Shown: piece by piece, positions 38,300 through 46,812 of the stretch
How positions within the stretch are numbered: the first letter of the stretch is position 1
How the letters are laid out: every line of letters begins with the position of its first letter
Assembly: GCA_030018315.1 (NCBI GenBank)
Contig: JASEGA010000001.1
Span: 76,673 to 140,672, forward strand
Length of the DNA: 64,000 bases
Direction: 5' to 3'
DNA from: a bacterium
GTDB lineage: Bacteria; Hydrothermota; UBA3073; JACQXS01; JAGMCI01
Notes under the pieces: model-generated
What the model was told of the DNA's origin: nothing
The model's input: only the letters and a program-made list of their open reading frames with translations
Databases searched by the model: none
Made by a program: the position numbers and the translations under genes

Positions 38300-39316
38300 A
38301 TGAAATGGAACTCACACCTGAGGATTGCAAAATGGGTAGGCTCAGCTTTGAATCTCAGTCAACCAAATCTACTAAAATTAGCTGACGGCTCCGTAGCACC
38401 TGATAATAGGTGGGACCACCGATACCACCATAATCATAGATATTTGGATAGTAAAATTAGAAATCATATAATAAAGGCAAGAGGCTTATTCTTAAAAGGA
38501 GATGACAAATGCTTTTTTGAGACTGGTGTCGCCCTCCATTACATACAAGATAGATGCCTACCTACAGAGTCATACATTAGGCACTTAAATATTGAAGAAG
38601 AATTAGCTAAAATATCGGAAACTAAACCAGGAAGTAGGAGATCTCTATCAACTAAAGGATATCTACAATTAGAAACAGTAAGGAAGAGAATTATGGAATC
38701 AAATATAGGGGAGATGGAAAAAGAGTTGTTACTTAGCTTACAATCAGTGAAAGAAAAGAGCTTTACTATATCTTTAGCTTTAATCAATTTACCTGCTAAT
38801 ATTGAGTCAAAGCTACTTCTTAATATCATTACACGTATCTCACTGGGGGTAGCCACTTCTATCCTGTCACATGACCCACCATTTCAACTTTTAGTTGAGA
38901 AATTTAAAGTGGTAACTAAAACTTTAACATCAGCTACTACTAAATTTAAAGTTCATATGGGCATAGAGATAATTCTACCATTATTATTTCTTTACTATGG
39001 CAAAATTGGAATATTGGCATACATATTAATTACAGTAGTAAATTTGTTATCACTTCTTCCATGTATTGCAATTCTGAAAAAAGCGATTCCAAAAAGAACA
39101 ATAAAAGCATATATAAGGTTACAAGAAAACTCAAAGCTACTTTTTACATTTTTTGCCCTTGTAACATTAGTTACAATTGTAGTATCTATCATTTTTTTAC
39201 ATAAGGTACTATTAGCTGGATTAATTCTTGCTCTTATTTCATTATTGCATCTAATTTATCCCAAAATATCAATAGATGATGAAGTAACTGATGAGATAGA
39301 CTGGTATAACTGGTAA
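38300..39316 (+). CDS. Membrane protein with PLC/P1-nuclease-like N-terminal domain
   Basis: A 338-residue protein. The N-terminal ~210 residues are helical and contain clustered potential zinc ligands: SHLRIAKWV (His6), DHRYHHNHRYLD (His40-His46) and GVALHYIQDRCLP (His80, Asp84). This resembles the zinc-dependent phospholipase C / S1-P1 nuclease fold. The C-terminal part has four membrane helices (around 222-260 and 288-325) ending in a charged tail. It is tightly linked to murB and amrS-like genes. Enzymatic activity is an inference from the histidine pattern. Confidence 0.6.
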   Translation: MKWNSHLRIAKWVGSALNLSQPNLLKLADGSVAPDNRWDHRYHHNHRYLDSKIRNHIIKARGLFLKGDDKCFFETGVALHYIQDRCLPTESYIRHLNIEEELAKISETKPGSRRSLSTKGYLQLETVRKRIMESNIGEMEKELLLSLQSVKEKSFTISLALINLPANIESKLLLNIITRISLGVATSILSHDPPFQLLVEKFKVVTKTLTSATTKFKVHMGIEIILPLLFLYYGKIGILAYILITVVNLLSLLPCIAILKKAIPKRTIKAYIRLQENSKLLFTFFALVTLVTIVVSIIFLHKVLLAGLILALISLLHLIYPKISIDDEVTDEIDWYNW

Positions 39317-39322
39317 ATTGGG

Positions 39323-40456
39323 ATGTGTAAAGTATGTGTTACTTTAATTTGTCTTATAACAGCATTAACTTTATATAGTGGTATCAGAACCAGTTTATCA
39401 CAAGATGCCGTTACCATAGCGACACCAAAAACAAAAAAGTCTGTTGTGAGGGAAGCTATGTTTTATAAAAAGTTAGATGATAATAAGGTATGGTGTCAAC
39501 TCTGTTTCAGGAAATGTATAATTAATGATGGAAAAAGAGGCTTTTGTAGAAATAGAGAGAATCGGGCTGGCACTTTATATAATGTAGTCTATGCTAAACC
39601 ATCAGCAGTCCATATAGACCCAATCGAAAAGGAGCCTCAACTCCATATGCTACCGGGAAGTAATATACTCTGCTTTGGGACAGCAGGCTGTAACTTTAGG
39701 TGCAGATTTTGCCATAACTGGCACCTATCACAGCGGTCTGTAGAAGAGATGGAATATTGTTATGATATGCCACCAGAAAAGGCAGTAGAGAGTGCTATTA
39801 AATATAATACTCCTACTATCTCATTCACATATAACGAGCCTACTTCATTCTATGAATATGTATACGATGTAGCTAAGCTTGCTAAGAAGAAAGGGCTAAA
39901 GATATTATGGCACTCAAATGGAGCAATTAATCCGGAGCCTTTAAAAACACTGTTAAAATATACTGATGCAGTTACTATTGATTTAAAGGGGTTTACTAAT
40001 AAGTTTTACAGTGAAGCATCATCTGCAGAATTAGAACCTGTACTTCAAACTCTTAAGATTATCAAAGAACAAGGAGTTTGGCTTGAGATTGTAAATCTGC
40101 TCATCCCTACTTTAAATGATAACCCAAAAGATATCAAGCAAATGTGTAAATGGATAAAGGAGAATTTGGGTCCTAATGTCCCACTACATTTTTCACGCTT
40201 TTCGCCCGCATATAAATTGACAAACCTACCCCCTACACCAATTGAGACATTAGAACAAGCTTACAAGATTGCTAAAGAAATAGGCCTTAATTATGTAACA
40301 ATAGGCAATGTGCCCGGTCATAAGTATAATTCCACATTCTGCCCAATGTGTCAAAAGAGACTGATTCACCGTATACATTTCCAGGTGTTGAGTAATCATA
40401 TAAAAGATGGAAAGTGTAGCTTTTGTGGTCATTATATTCCGGGAATTTGGGAATAA
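39323..40456 (+). CDS. amrS: AmrS-type radical SAM protein with N-terminal membrane anchor
   Basis: A 377-residue member of the radical SAM family in the AmmeMemoRadiSam system. The cluster motif is Cys123, 127, 130 (CNFRCRFCHNW). The N-terminal cysteines (CQLCFRKC, GFCRNR) and the HIDPIEKEPQLHMLPG and FTYNEPTSFYEY segments are diagnostic. A hydrophobic N-terminus (VCVTLICLITALTLY) suggests a membrane anchor or signal peptide, which is odd for an oxygen-sensitive radical enzyme. The C-terminus has two CxxC pairs (CPMCQKR and CSFCGHY) that could bind zinc. The MEMO and AMMECR1 partners are not in the window. It is followed 9 bp later by an aminopropyltransferase-like membrane protein. Confidence 0.85.
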   Translation: MCKVCVTLICLITALTLYSGIRTSLSQDAVTIATPKTKKSVVREAMFYKKLDDNKVWCQLCFRKCIINDGKRGFCRNRENRAGTLYNVVYAKPSAVHIDPIEKEPQLHMLPGSNILCFGTAGCNFRCRFCHNWHLSQRSVEEMEYCYDMPPEKAVESAIKYNTPTISFTYNEPTSFYEYVYDVAKLAKKKGLKILWHSNGAINPEPLKTLLKYTDAVTIDLKGFTNKFYSEASSAELEPVLQTLKIIKEQGVWLEIVNLLIPTLNDNPKDIKQMCKWIKENLGPNVPLHFSRFSPAYKLTNLPPTPIETLEQAYKIAKEIGLNYVTIGNVPGHKYNSTFCPMCQKRLIHRIHFQVLSNHIKDGKCSFCGHYIPGIWE

Positions 40457-40465
40457 CCTGATATT

Positions 40466-42778
40466 ATGAATAAACGCATCATTTTTGCTATATTAGTAAC
40501 AGGATTTAGTGGTATGGTTGCACAGTTGTTGCTAATCAGAGAATTGTTGATAACATTTTATGGAAACGAGCTCTCCATAGGGATTATGCTTGCTAACTGG
40601 CTTATATTAGAGGCAGCTGGCTGTGTTTCCATTAGAAGGAAAATTGAACATATGGAGAGAAGAGTTGAGTTATTCATTGGACTTCAGCTTATCTTTTCAT
40701 TATGTCTACCATTAGTAATTTACTTAGCCCGTACATTAAAGGAAATTATCGGAGTCACTTCAGGTGAATCTTTAGGTCTATTACCTATTTCTTTTTATTC
40801 TTTTCTTATCCTCCTTCCTATAGCTTTTACTCATGGTGCATTATTTACTTTCAACTGTAAGATATATTCACTGGTATCAAAAGGAGGTGACTCTCAATCT
40901 GTAAATGGACAGTCAATTGGTAAGGTATATGTTTATGAGACAGTTGGTACAATTATAGGTGGAATTATTTTTACTTATCTTCTTATTCCTTATTTTCACT
41001 CTTTCAATATAGTATTTGGAATAACTTTATTAAATTTTGCAATATGTATACTCTTGCTTGGACACTTCTGGCAAAGGAGGGCAGCACTCTCTAACAAAAT
41101 CTTGGGTAGTATCTCATTAATACTTTTTGTCCTGTATACTTACACTATTATTGGCACATTGGCGGATAATATCCATATGCTTTCAGCTAGACATCAATGG
41201 AAACAGCAAAATGTAGTTTATTACCAGAACTCAATCTACGGTAATGTGGCAGTGACAGAAAGAAGTAAACAATACACCTTTTTCTCAAACGGAATACCAA
41301 TCGTCGTAGCCCCTATCCCAGATATAGCATTTGTTGAAGAATTTGTTCACCTACCAATGCTTTCACATAAAAATCCAAAAGAGATACTTATTATCAGTGG
41401 TGGAGCAGGTGGTGTGATAAATGAAATCCTAAAACATCAAGTAGAAAGAATTGACTATGTTGAACTTGACCCTTTATTATTGAAAGTAATCAAACAGTTT
41501 ACTACACCATTGACTGAAAAGGAACTCACCAGTTATAGAGTAAATATTGAATATTTAGATGGTAGATTATTTATTAAAAGGACATCAAATAAATACGATA
41601 TTGTTATGGTCGGACTATTTGAGCCTTCAGACTTACAAGTAAATCGCCTTTTTACGAGAGAGTTCTTCTATTTAGTCAAAAATAAATTGAAAGAAGATGG
41701 TATATTAGTTGTCGGATTGCCGGGCTCTTTAACTTACTTAAATAAGGAATTGAAGAATCTCAATGCTTGTATTCTTAATACACTTGAAGCAGTTTATCCT
41801 TATGTTCAGGTAATTCCCGGTGATTTTAATTTATTTTTGGCTTCAACCTCTAATAAAATTACTTTAATCAACCATAATTTACTCAGCCACAGGCTGAATG
41901 GAAGAGAACTCAAAGTAAGCCTTATAACACCGCCACATATTGAGTATAGACTACACAAAAGATGGCTTAATTGGTTTTTGACTTCAATTGAAAACAGTAC
42001 AAAGAAGATAAATGATGACTTCTCTCCAATAGGGGTATTCTATAGTCTCTCCTATTGGAATGCTATGTTTTCACCTAATATAAGGGAGATTTTCAATAGG
42101 ATTGAGCGTGTAAATTTATTGCTATTTGCTATTTTGCTTTCTATATTTACTATACCATTTTTAATTGTTTGTCTTAAAATTAAAAGATTTGCTTATATAG
42201 GTGTTCCATTATGTATCGGTACCACAGGTTTTGCTGGTATGATATTTGATTTAGCGCTCGTCTTCACATTTCAGGTACTCTATGGATATATCTTCCGACA
42301 GATAGGACTTTTAGTGACTACGTTTATGGTTGGAATAGCAGTTGGTGGGATAACTATGACTTCATTTTTGGGACGAATCAAGAAAGACTTTATATCTTTT
42401 ACTGAGTTAGAAGTGGCTATAATTCTTTTCTCTATATTACTTCCATTGATATTTCTTAAATTTAGTCCACACTTGGAACAGTCAGCAGTCCGGCACATAA
42501 ATTTATGTGCCGGACTATTTCTTGTCATGGCCTTCTTTTCCGGTATCCTCATTGGTGCAGAATTCCCATTAGCTAACAAGATATATTTAAAAACTTCTAA
42601 TAACTTAAGTGGAACTGCTGGTCTACTTTATGGGGCAGACCTATTTGGGGGCTGGATAGGTGGTATTGTTGGTAGCGTAGTGCTATTGCCTGTTTTGGGG
42701 TTATTGAAGACTTGTATAGTAGTAATTATGCTTAAAGTAAGTAGTCTCATTATACTTATCACTTCAACTAAGAAGTAG
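40466..42778 (+). CDS. Polytopic membrane protein with spermidine-synthase-like domain
   Basis: A 770-residue protein with about six N-terminal membrane helices, a central soluble domain at about residues 250-480, and about seven C-terminal helices. The central domain has a Rossmann methyltransferase/aminopropyltransferase core: QNSIYGNVAVTE, ILIISGGAGGVINEIL, IDYVELDPLLL and later DIVMVGLFEPSD. In true spermidine synthases a catalytic Asp sits in the last of these segments; here VGLFEPSD is divergent, so enzymatic activity is uncertain. A 30-bp perfect palindrome lies in the coding region at 42487-42516. It is the last gene of the murB-PLC-amrS-like operon. Confidence 0.8.
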   Translation: MNKRIIFAILVTGFSGMVAQLLLIRELLITFYGNELSIGIMLANWLILEAAGCVSIRRKIEHMERRVELFIGLQLIFSLCLPLVIYLARTLKEIIGVTSGESLGLLPISFYSFLILLPIAFTHGALFTFNCKIYSLVSKGGDSQSVNGQSIGKVYVYETVGTIIGGIIFTYLLIPYFHSFNIVFGITLLNFAICILLLGHFWQRRAALSNKILGSISLILFVLYTYTIIGTLADNIHMLSARHQWKQQNVVYYQNSIYGNVAVTERSKQYTFFSNGIPIVVAPIPDIAFVEEFVHLPMLSHKNPKEILIISGGAGGVINEILKHQVERIDYVELDPLLLKVIKQFTTPLTEKELTSYRVNIEYLDGRLFIKRTSNKYDIVMVGLFEPSDLQVNRLFTREFFYLVKNKLKEDGILVVGLPGSLTYLNKELKNLNACILNTLEAVYPYVQVIPGDFNLFLASTSNKITLINHNLLSHRLNGRELKVSLITPPHIEYRLHKRWLNWFLTSIENSTKKINDDFSPIGVFYSLSYWNAMFSPNIREIFNRIERVNLLLFAILLSIFTIPFLIVCLKIKRFAYIGVPLCIGTTGFAGMIFDLALVFTFQVLYGYIFRQIGLLVTTFMVGIAVGGITMTSFLGRIKKDFISFTELEVAIILFSILLPLIFLKFSPHLEQSAVRHINLCAGLFLVMAFFSGILIGAEFPLANKIYLKTSNNLSGTAGLLYGADLFGGWIGGIVGSVVLLPVLGLLKTCIVVIMLKVSSLIILITSTKK
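42487..42516. repeat. Perfect 30-bp palindrome inside a coding region
   Basis: AGTCCGGCACATAAA at 42487-42501 is followed directly by its exact reverse complement at 42502-42516. It is read through as AVRHINLCAGLF in the C-terminal membrane domain. The fully self-complementary arms with no loop are unlike the surrounding coding sequence and suggest an inserted palindromic element or a binding site. Confidence 0.75.
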
Positions 42779-42831
42779 ACATAACTTGCTCTTTCTTTTA
42801 ACTCTTTGTCTTCATTCTCGCTTCCCATTTC

Positions 42832-43725
42832 TTAATTCTCACTTCTCTCACTAACAAGCCTATTTTGGACTTCAAGGTATTTATCATGTGTTTTCTTTAC
42901 TATCTCAGGTGGAAGAGTTGGAGCTGGTGGAGTCTTGTTCCAGCCTAAACTTTCTAAATAATCTCTTACAAATTGTTTGTCAAAACTCTTTTGTGCCCTA
43001 CCAGGTTCATAATCAGCTTTTGACCAGAACCTCGAAGAATCAGGAGTTAACAGCTCATCTACAAGTATAATTTCGTCTCCTATCTTGCCTGTCGGCAGAT
43101 AGGTCTTACCAAACTCAAACTTAGTATCCGCAATTATAATACCACATTTTTCAGCATAGGTTGAGGCAAACTTGTAAATCTCAATACTCTTTAATTTTAT
43201 GAATTGTGCAGTTTCATTCCCTAATATTTTTTCAAATTCTGTTTGAGTTAATGGGATATCGTGTCCAGTAGTTGCCTTTGTCGTAGGAGTAAAGATTGGC
43301 TCAAAAAGCTTTGATGACTCAACTAAACCTTCAGGCAATCTTATTCCACACACAACACCTTTTTCTTTATATTCCCTCCACCCAGAGCCAGCCAGCCAAC
43401 CCCTCACTACACATTCTACAGGAAGAACAGCTGCTTTCTTTACAAGCATAGAACGACCTAAAATAAGATTCTTATACTTCCTCACCATAGCAGGAAACTG
43501 TGATACTTTAGTTGTTATCAAGTGATTGGGAATGATGTGTTTTGTAAGATTGAACCAAAATTCACATAGAGAAGTCAGAATTTTACCCTTTTCAGGTATC
43601 TCAGTTGGAATTACACAGTCAAATGCTGAAATCCTATCTGTCGCTATAATAAGTAGTTCATTACCAAAGTCGTACAGGTCTCTTACTTTACCACACTTAA
43701 AAATGGGAATATTGAGGAGTTCCAT
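42832..43725 (-). CDS. purC: Phosphoribosylaminoimidazole-succinocarboxamide synthase
   Basis: SAICAR synthetase of purine synthesis, about 297 residues from the ATG at 43725 (MELLNIPIFKCGKVRDLYD); another ATG at 43734 adds three residues from a repeat-like sequence. Family motifs: IIATDRISAFDCVIP, VKKAAVLPVECVVRGWLAGS, GHDIPLTQTEFE and IIADTKFEFGK. Other pur genes are not nearby. It follows the TPR-containing ATPase gene by only about 10 bp and may be in its transcript. Confidence 0.95.
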   Translation of the reverse strand: MELLNIPIFKCGKVRDLYDFGNELLIIATDRISAFDCVIPTEIPEKGKILTSLCEFWFNLTKHIIPNHLITTKVSQFPAMVRKYKNLILGRSMLVKKAAVLPVECVVRGWLAGSGWREYKEKGVVCGIRLPEGLVESSKLFEPIFTPTTKATTGHDIPLTQTEFEKILGNETAQFIKLKSIEIYKFASTYAEKCGIIIADTKFEFGKTYLPTGKIGDEIILVDELLTPDSSRFWSKADYEPGRAQKSFDKQFVRDYLESLGWNKTPPAPTLPPEIVKKTHDKYLEVQNRLVSERSEN

Positions 43726-43734
43726 ATTTAGCAT

Positions 43735-46497
43735 TCATAATTTAGAATCCAGCATTTTTCCTATATAGGTTTGGACATAGCTCTTAAAACTACTTAAGTG
43801 CTCTTCAGGTATTTGGGGAAATTGTTTATACAAACACTCTTTTAATTCATTAAGCCATTCTTTTTTACCACTACACTCATACATAAACCAATAACCTTTC
43901 CACATAATGGGTAAAGATTCCGTCTTGCTACCAATCTCAATCATTCTTTTAGCATAGTTCTCAATTTTAGCAATCTCCTCCTTTTTATTGCTTTTTGCAA
44001 GTATCTTACACAACCGCAAGCAAGCAGTTGCTTCACTCATTTGCTCACCAAGTTCAATTGCTTTGTTCAATACTTCCTCAGCAAACCCGATTGCATTTTT
44101 AAAGTCGCCGTCTAATTCATAAAGTTTAGACTCAGCAAGTCTTAAATCAAGCATAGGTTTTATACTCTTTAGCTCAGCTACAGTTTTTTCTACCTTTTGT
44201 TTCAAAGCTTTTGCACTACCCAAATCACTTTTTCCTATATGGGCTTGAATCATCATTATAAGTGTGGATGCAATTCCACCCTTTGCACCAATTTGCTCAA
44301 ATAGTTTTAGCGATTGCTGAAAGTAACTCAATGCCTCTTTGTAGTTACCTAAATCCTGATACATGCCACCAATCTCCATAATTGAATCTGCTTCGCCTCT
44401 CTTACCACCCGTTTCTTGGTATATTTTCAATGATTGCTGAAAGTAAATAAGTGCTTTCTTATAGTTACCTAACAAAGAATATACAGTACCAATGTTATTG
44501 AAAGCCAGTGCTTCACCTGCTCTATTACCTATCTGCTGACTTATCATCAGTGATTGCTGATAACAGGTCAATGCCTCTTTATAATTGCTCAGATTATCAT
44601 ATATATTACCAATGTTATTGAAAGCCATTGCCTCATTTACTCTATCACCTATCTGCTGGCTTATCTTCAGTGATTGCTGATAATAGGTGAATGCTCCTTT
44701 GTAGTCACTTAAATTAAAATATATAATCCCAATATTATTGAGACAGTTCGCCTCACCTTGTCTATCACCTATCTCTGGTCTTATTTTTAGTGATTGTTGA
44801 AAGTAATTTAGTGCTTCATTATACTCACCCAGATTGTAATATACAGCACCAATGTTATTGAGAGAATAGGCCTCATTCTGCCTATCACATATTTCACGGG
44901 ATATTTTCAATGATTGTTGAAAGTAATTCAAAGCCTCAACAGAGTTTCCCAAATGAAAGTATGCAATACCAATCCGATTGAGTGACTCTGCTTTACCTTT
45001 CTCACATTTCAGCTCTATGTATATATCTAATGCACTTCTGGCTAATTTTAGCGATTCTTCATATTTGCTAAGTGCAGTGAAAATAATAGCTTTGTGTGTA
45101 AGACAGTCTGCCTCTGTTTTCCTATTGTTCGTCTTATTTGCTATAAGAAGCGCTTCATCTATGTCTACAAGTGCAGGTTGAGTTTGCCCTATTAGAGTAT
45201 AGACTTTTGAGCGTTCTTTTAAAACGCTAATTTGTAATTCAGTGTCCACGATTAGCTTACCTTCTATACCCACCACAGAGAGGATTCTGGTATAGTATTC
45301 TATCTCTTGTTGATTAGCGTATATAGCTCTTGCCTGTTTAGCTGCCTTTTCTGTATAGTCAAGTGCCTTTTGCCAGTCTTCACCTTTAAAATAATGCCAT
45401 GAAAGTAAACCGTAGTAATCATCAAGTCTGTCCTTGAACAACACCTCTGTACATTCGCCAACCCTACGATGTAGCTCAATTCGCCTCTTTTTTAAAAGGC
45501 TGTTGTAAGCTACCTCTTGAGTCAGTATATGTTTGAACAGATATTCCAATTCTACTAATATTTGCTTTAAAATAAATTGCCTATCTTCCAATAGGTTGAG
45601 TGATTTATCAAGTTCTTCTGAGATATCACCTCGAGTTGCATCAGATGCATACTTTAGAACCCGATATAAGAAGCTATGTCCTATAACAGATGCGGTCTGT
45701 AAAACTTGTTTAGTATTGTCATCAAGTTTATCTATTCTTGAAGCAATCACACTATGGACAGTATCCGGGACATCAATTTCTTTTATATCAATAGTCAACT
45801 GCCATAATCCGTTTTCTTCTCTTAATACCTTATAGTCAATAAGAGAACGGATTAGTTCTTCTACATAAAATGGGTTACCTTCAGATTTATCAAGAATTAG
45901 TTTCTTTAAACTATCAGGTACACTCGGTATGTCAAGAAGATTATTTATTAACCCGTTATTATCATCTTCAGGCAGTGGCGTAAGGTTTATTTCAACATAG
46001 TTATCCGGTATTCTTTTCTTAGCACACTCCATCAAGTGGACACAGCTACCTTCTTTTTTTGACCTAAAAAGAGAAATAATAAGAAACGGTGCAGATATAA
46101 CGCCATTTAACAGAAATTCAAGTAAATCAAGTGATGCTGTATCTATCCAGTGTAGGTCTTCAAGTACAAGAATCAATGGACATTTCTTACTTATTGTAAT
46201 GAATAAATCACGAAGTGACACAAATACCTCAAGTTTTAATGTTTCAGAATTAAGATATTTTACTTTATCTATATATTTATTATCAAGTTTAAGTGAAAGA
46301 AAAGTGCAAAGATATGGGATTAGCTCATTTGAGCGTTCACCAAACAGGGATGCGAGACAACTGGTTAGTTTATCTTTTATCTGAGCTTCATTATCTGATT
46401 CTGTTATCTCAAGATAAGACTTTACAATCTCAAGAAATGGCCAGTATGGGATTGATTTACCATAAGAGAGACAGTGACCTTCAAGCCAACAAATCAT
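43735..46497 (-). CDS. STAND-type ATPase with TPR repeats, N-terminally truncated
   Basis: A 920-residue frame. It begins at ICWLEGHCLSYGKSIPYWPF, the segment that normally follows Walker A in adenylate-cyclase-linked ATPases, so the P-loop itself is missing. Walker B is CPLILVLEDLHWIDTASLDL, and GNPFYVEELIRSLIDY marks the winged-helix junction. From about residue 370 a series of TPR units runs to the end, many nearly identical (NIGxVYxNLGxYxEALxYFQQSLKI). Its ATG overlaps the TGA of the preceding fragment as ATGA. Its last residues (MLDSKL) are encoded by a dispersed AT-rich repeat. Without a P-loop it cannot be a normal ATPase; it is likely the 3' part of a fused or deleted gene. Confidence 0.75.
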   Translation of the reverse strand: MICWLEGHCLSYGKSIPYWPFLEIVKSYLEITESDNEAQIKDKLTSCLASLFGERSNELIPYLCTFLSLKLDNKYIDKVKYLNSETLKLEVFVSLRDLFITISKKCPLILVLEDLHWIDTASLDLLEFLLNGVISAPFLIISLFRSKKEGSCVHLMECAKKRIPDNYVEINLTPLPEDDNNGLINNLLDIPSVPDSLKKLILDKSEGNPFYVEELIRSLIDYKVLREENGLWQLTIDIKEIDVPDTVHSVIASRIDKLDDNTKQVLQTASVIGHSFLYRVLKYASDATRGDISEELDKSLNLLEDRQFILKQILVELEYLFKHILTQEVAYNSLLKKRRIELHRRVGECTEVLFKDRLDDYYGLLSWHYFKGEDWQKALDYTEKAAKQARAIYANQQEIEYYTRILSVVGIEGKLIVDTELQISVLKERSKVYTLIGQTQPALVDIDEALLIANKTNNRKTEADCLTHKAIIFTALSKYEESLKLARSALDIYIELKCEKGKAESLNRIGIAYFHLGNSVEALNYFQQSLKISREICDRQNEAYSLNNIGAVYYNLGEYNEALNYFQQSLKIRPEIGDRQGEANCLNNIGIIYFNLSDYKGAFTYYQQSLKISQQIGDRVNEAMAFNNIGNIYDNLSNYKEALTCYQQSLMISQQIGNRAGEALAFNNIGTVYSLLGNYKKALIYFQQSLKIYQETGGKRGEADSIMEIGGMYQDLGNYKEALSYFQQSLKLFEQIGAKGGIASTLIMMIQAHIGKSDLGSAKALKQKVEKTVAELKSIKPMLDLRLAESKLYELDGDFKNAIGFAEEVLNKAIELGEQMSEATACLRLCKILAKSNKKEEIAKIENYAKRMIEIGSKTESLPIMWKGYWFMYECSGKKEWLNELKECLYKQFPQIPEEHLSSFKSYVQTYIGKMLDSKL

Positions 46498-46790
46498 ATT
46501 TCCTTGATTTTTATTGTCATTGCGAGCGATAGCGAAGCAATCTCTTGAATCATCTTAGAGAGCTCAGTTATAGAAAGTAGCTGTAATTGTATCTCTTTTG
46601 ATAGTTTGATGATATCGGATAGCTCTGTCCTAGTAGCTTCTCTGATAACCCCAAATATTAAGATACGAAATATGTGAATATTTTGTACCAAATAGTGAAG
46701 TAGAGAAAGACTTGCCTCATCTACTAAATGCAAGTTGTCTAAAAATAGGATAACAGGAGACTCCTCTGAGATAGTTGTAAGTAAACCCAT
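46494..46790 (-). pseudogene. Middle fragment of the disrupted GGDEF-ATPase gene
   Basis: This piece carries the Walker B and sensor part of the first ATPase: PVILFLDNLHLVDEASLSLL, then RILIFGVIREATRTEL and SITELSKMIQEI. It continues, one frame shifted, from the fragment at 46813-47916. In the same frame upstream of its ATG the sequence reads SKAYLFEGV, confirming the shift. Its last residues (ASLSLAMTIKIKEI) are translated from the dispersed repeat at 46515-46544, beyond which the second ATPase frame starts. Confidence 0.7.
46515..46544. repeat. Dispersed repeat TGTCATTGCGAG...GAAGCAATCTC at a gene-fusion junction
   Basis: The plus strand reads TGTCATTGCGAG, a core CGATAG, then CGAAGCAATCTC. 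The same ends occur at 54305-54342 with a different core. It lies exactly where the first ATPase reading ends and the second begins. Confidence 0.7.
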
Positions 46791-46812
46791 AACTCCTTCA
46801 AAAAGATAAGCT

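Noticed and set aside
43735-46497. The identical TPR units as a tandem DNA repeat of mobile origin
   Set aside because: The periodicity is 40 codons with protein-level conservation typical of TPR domains, so ordinary domain duplication explains it.
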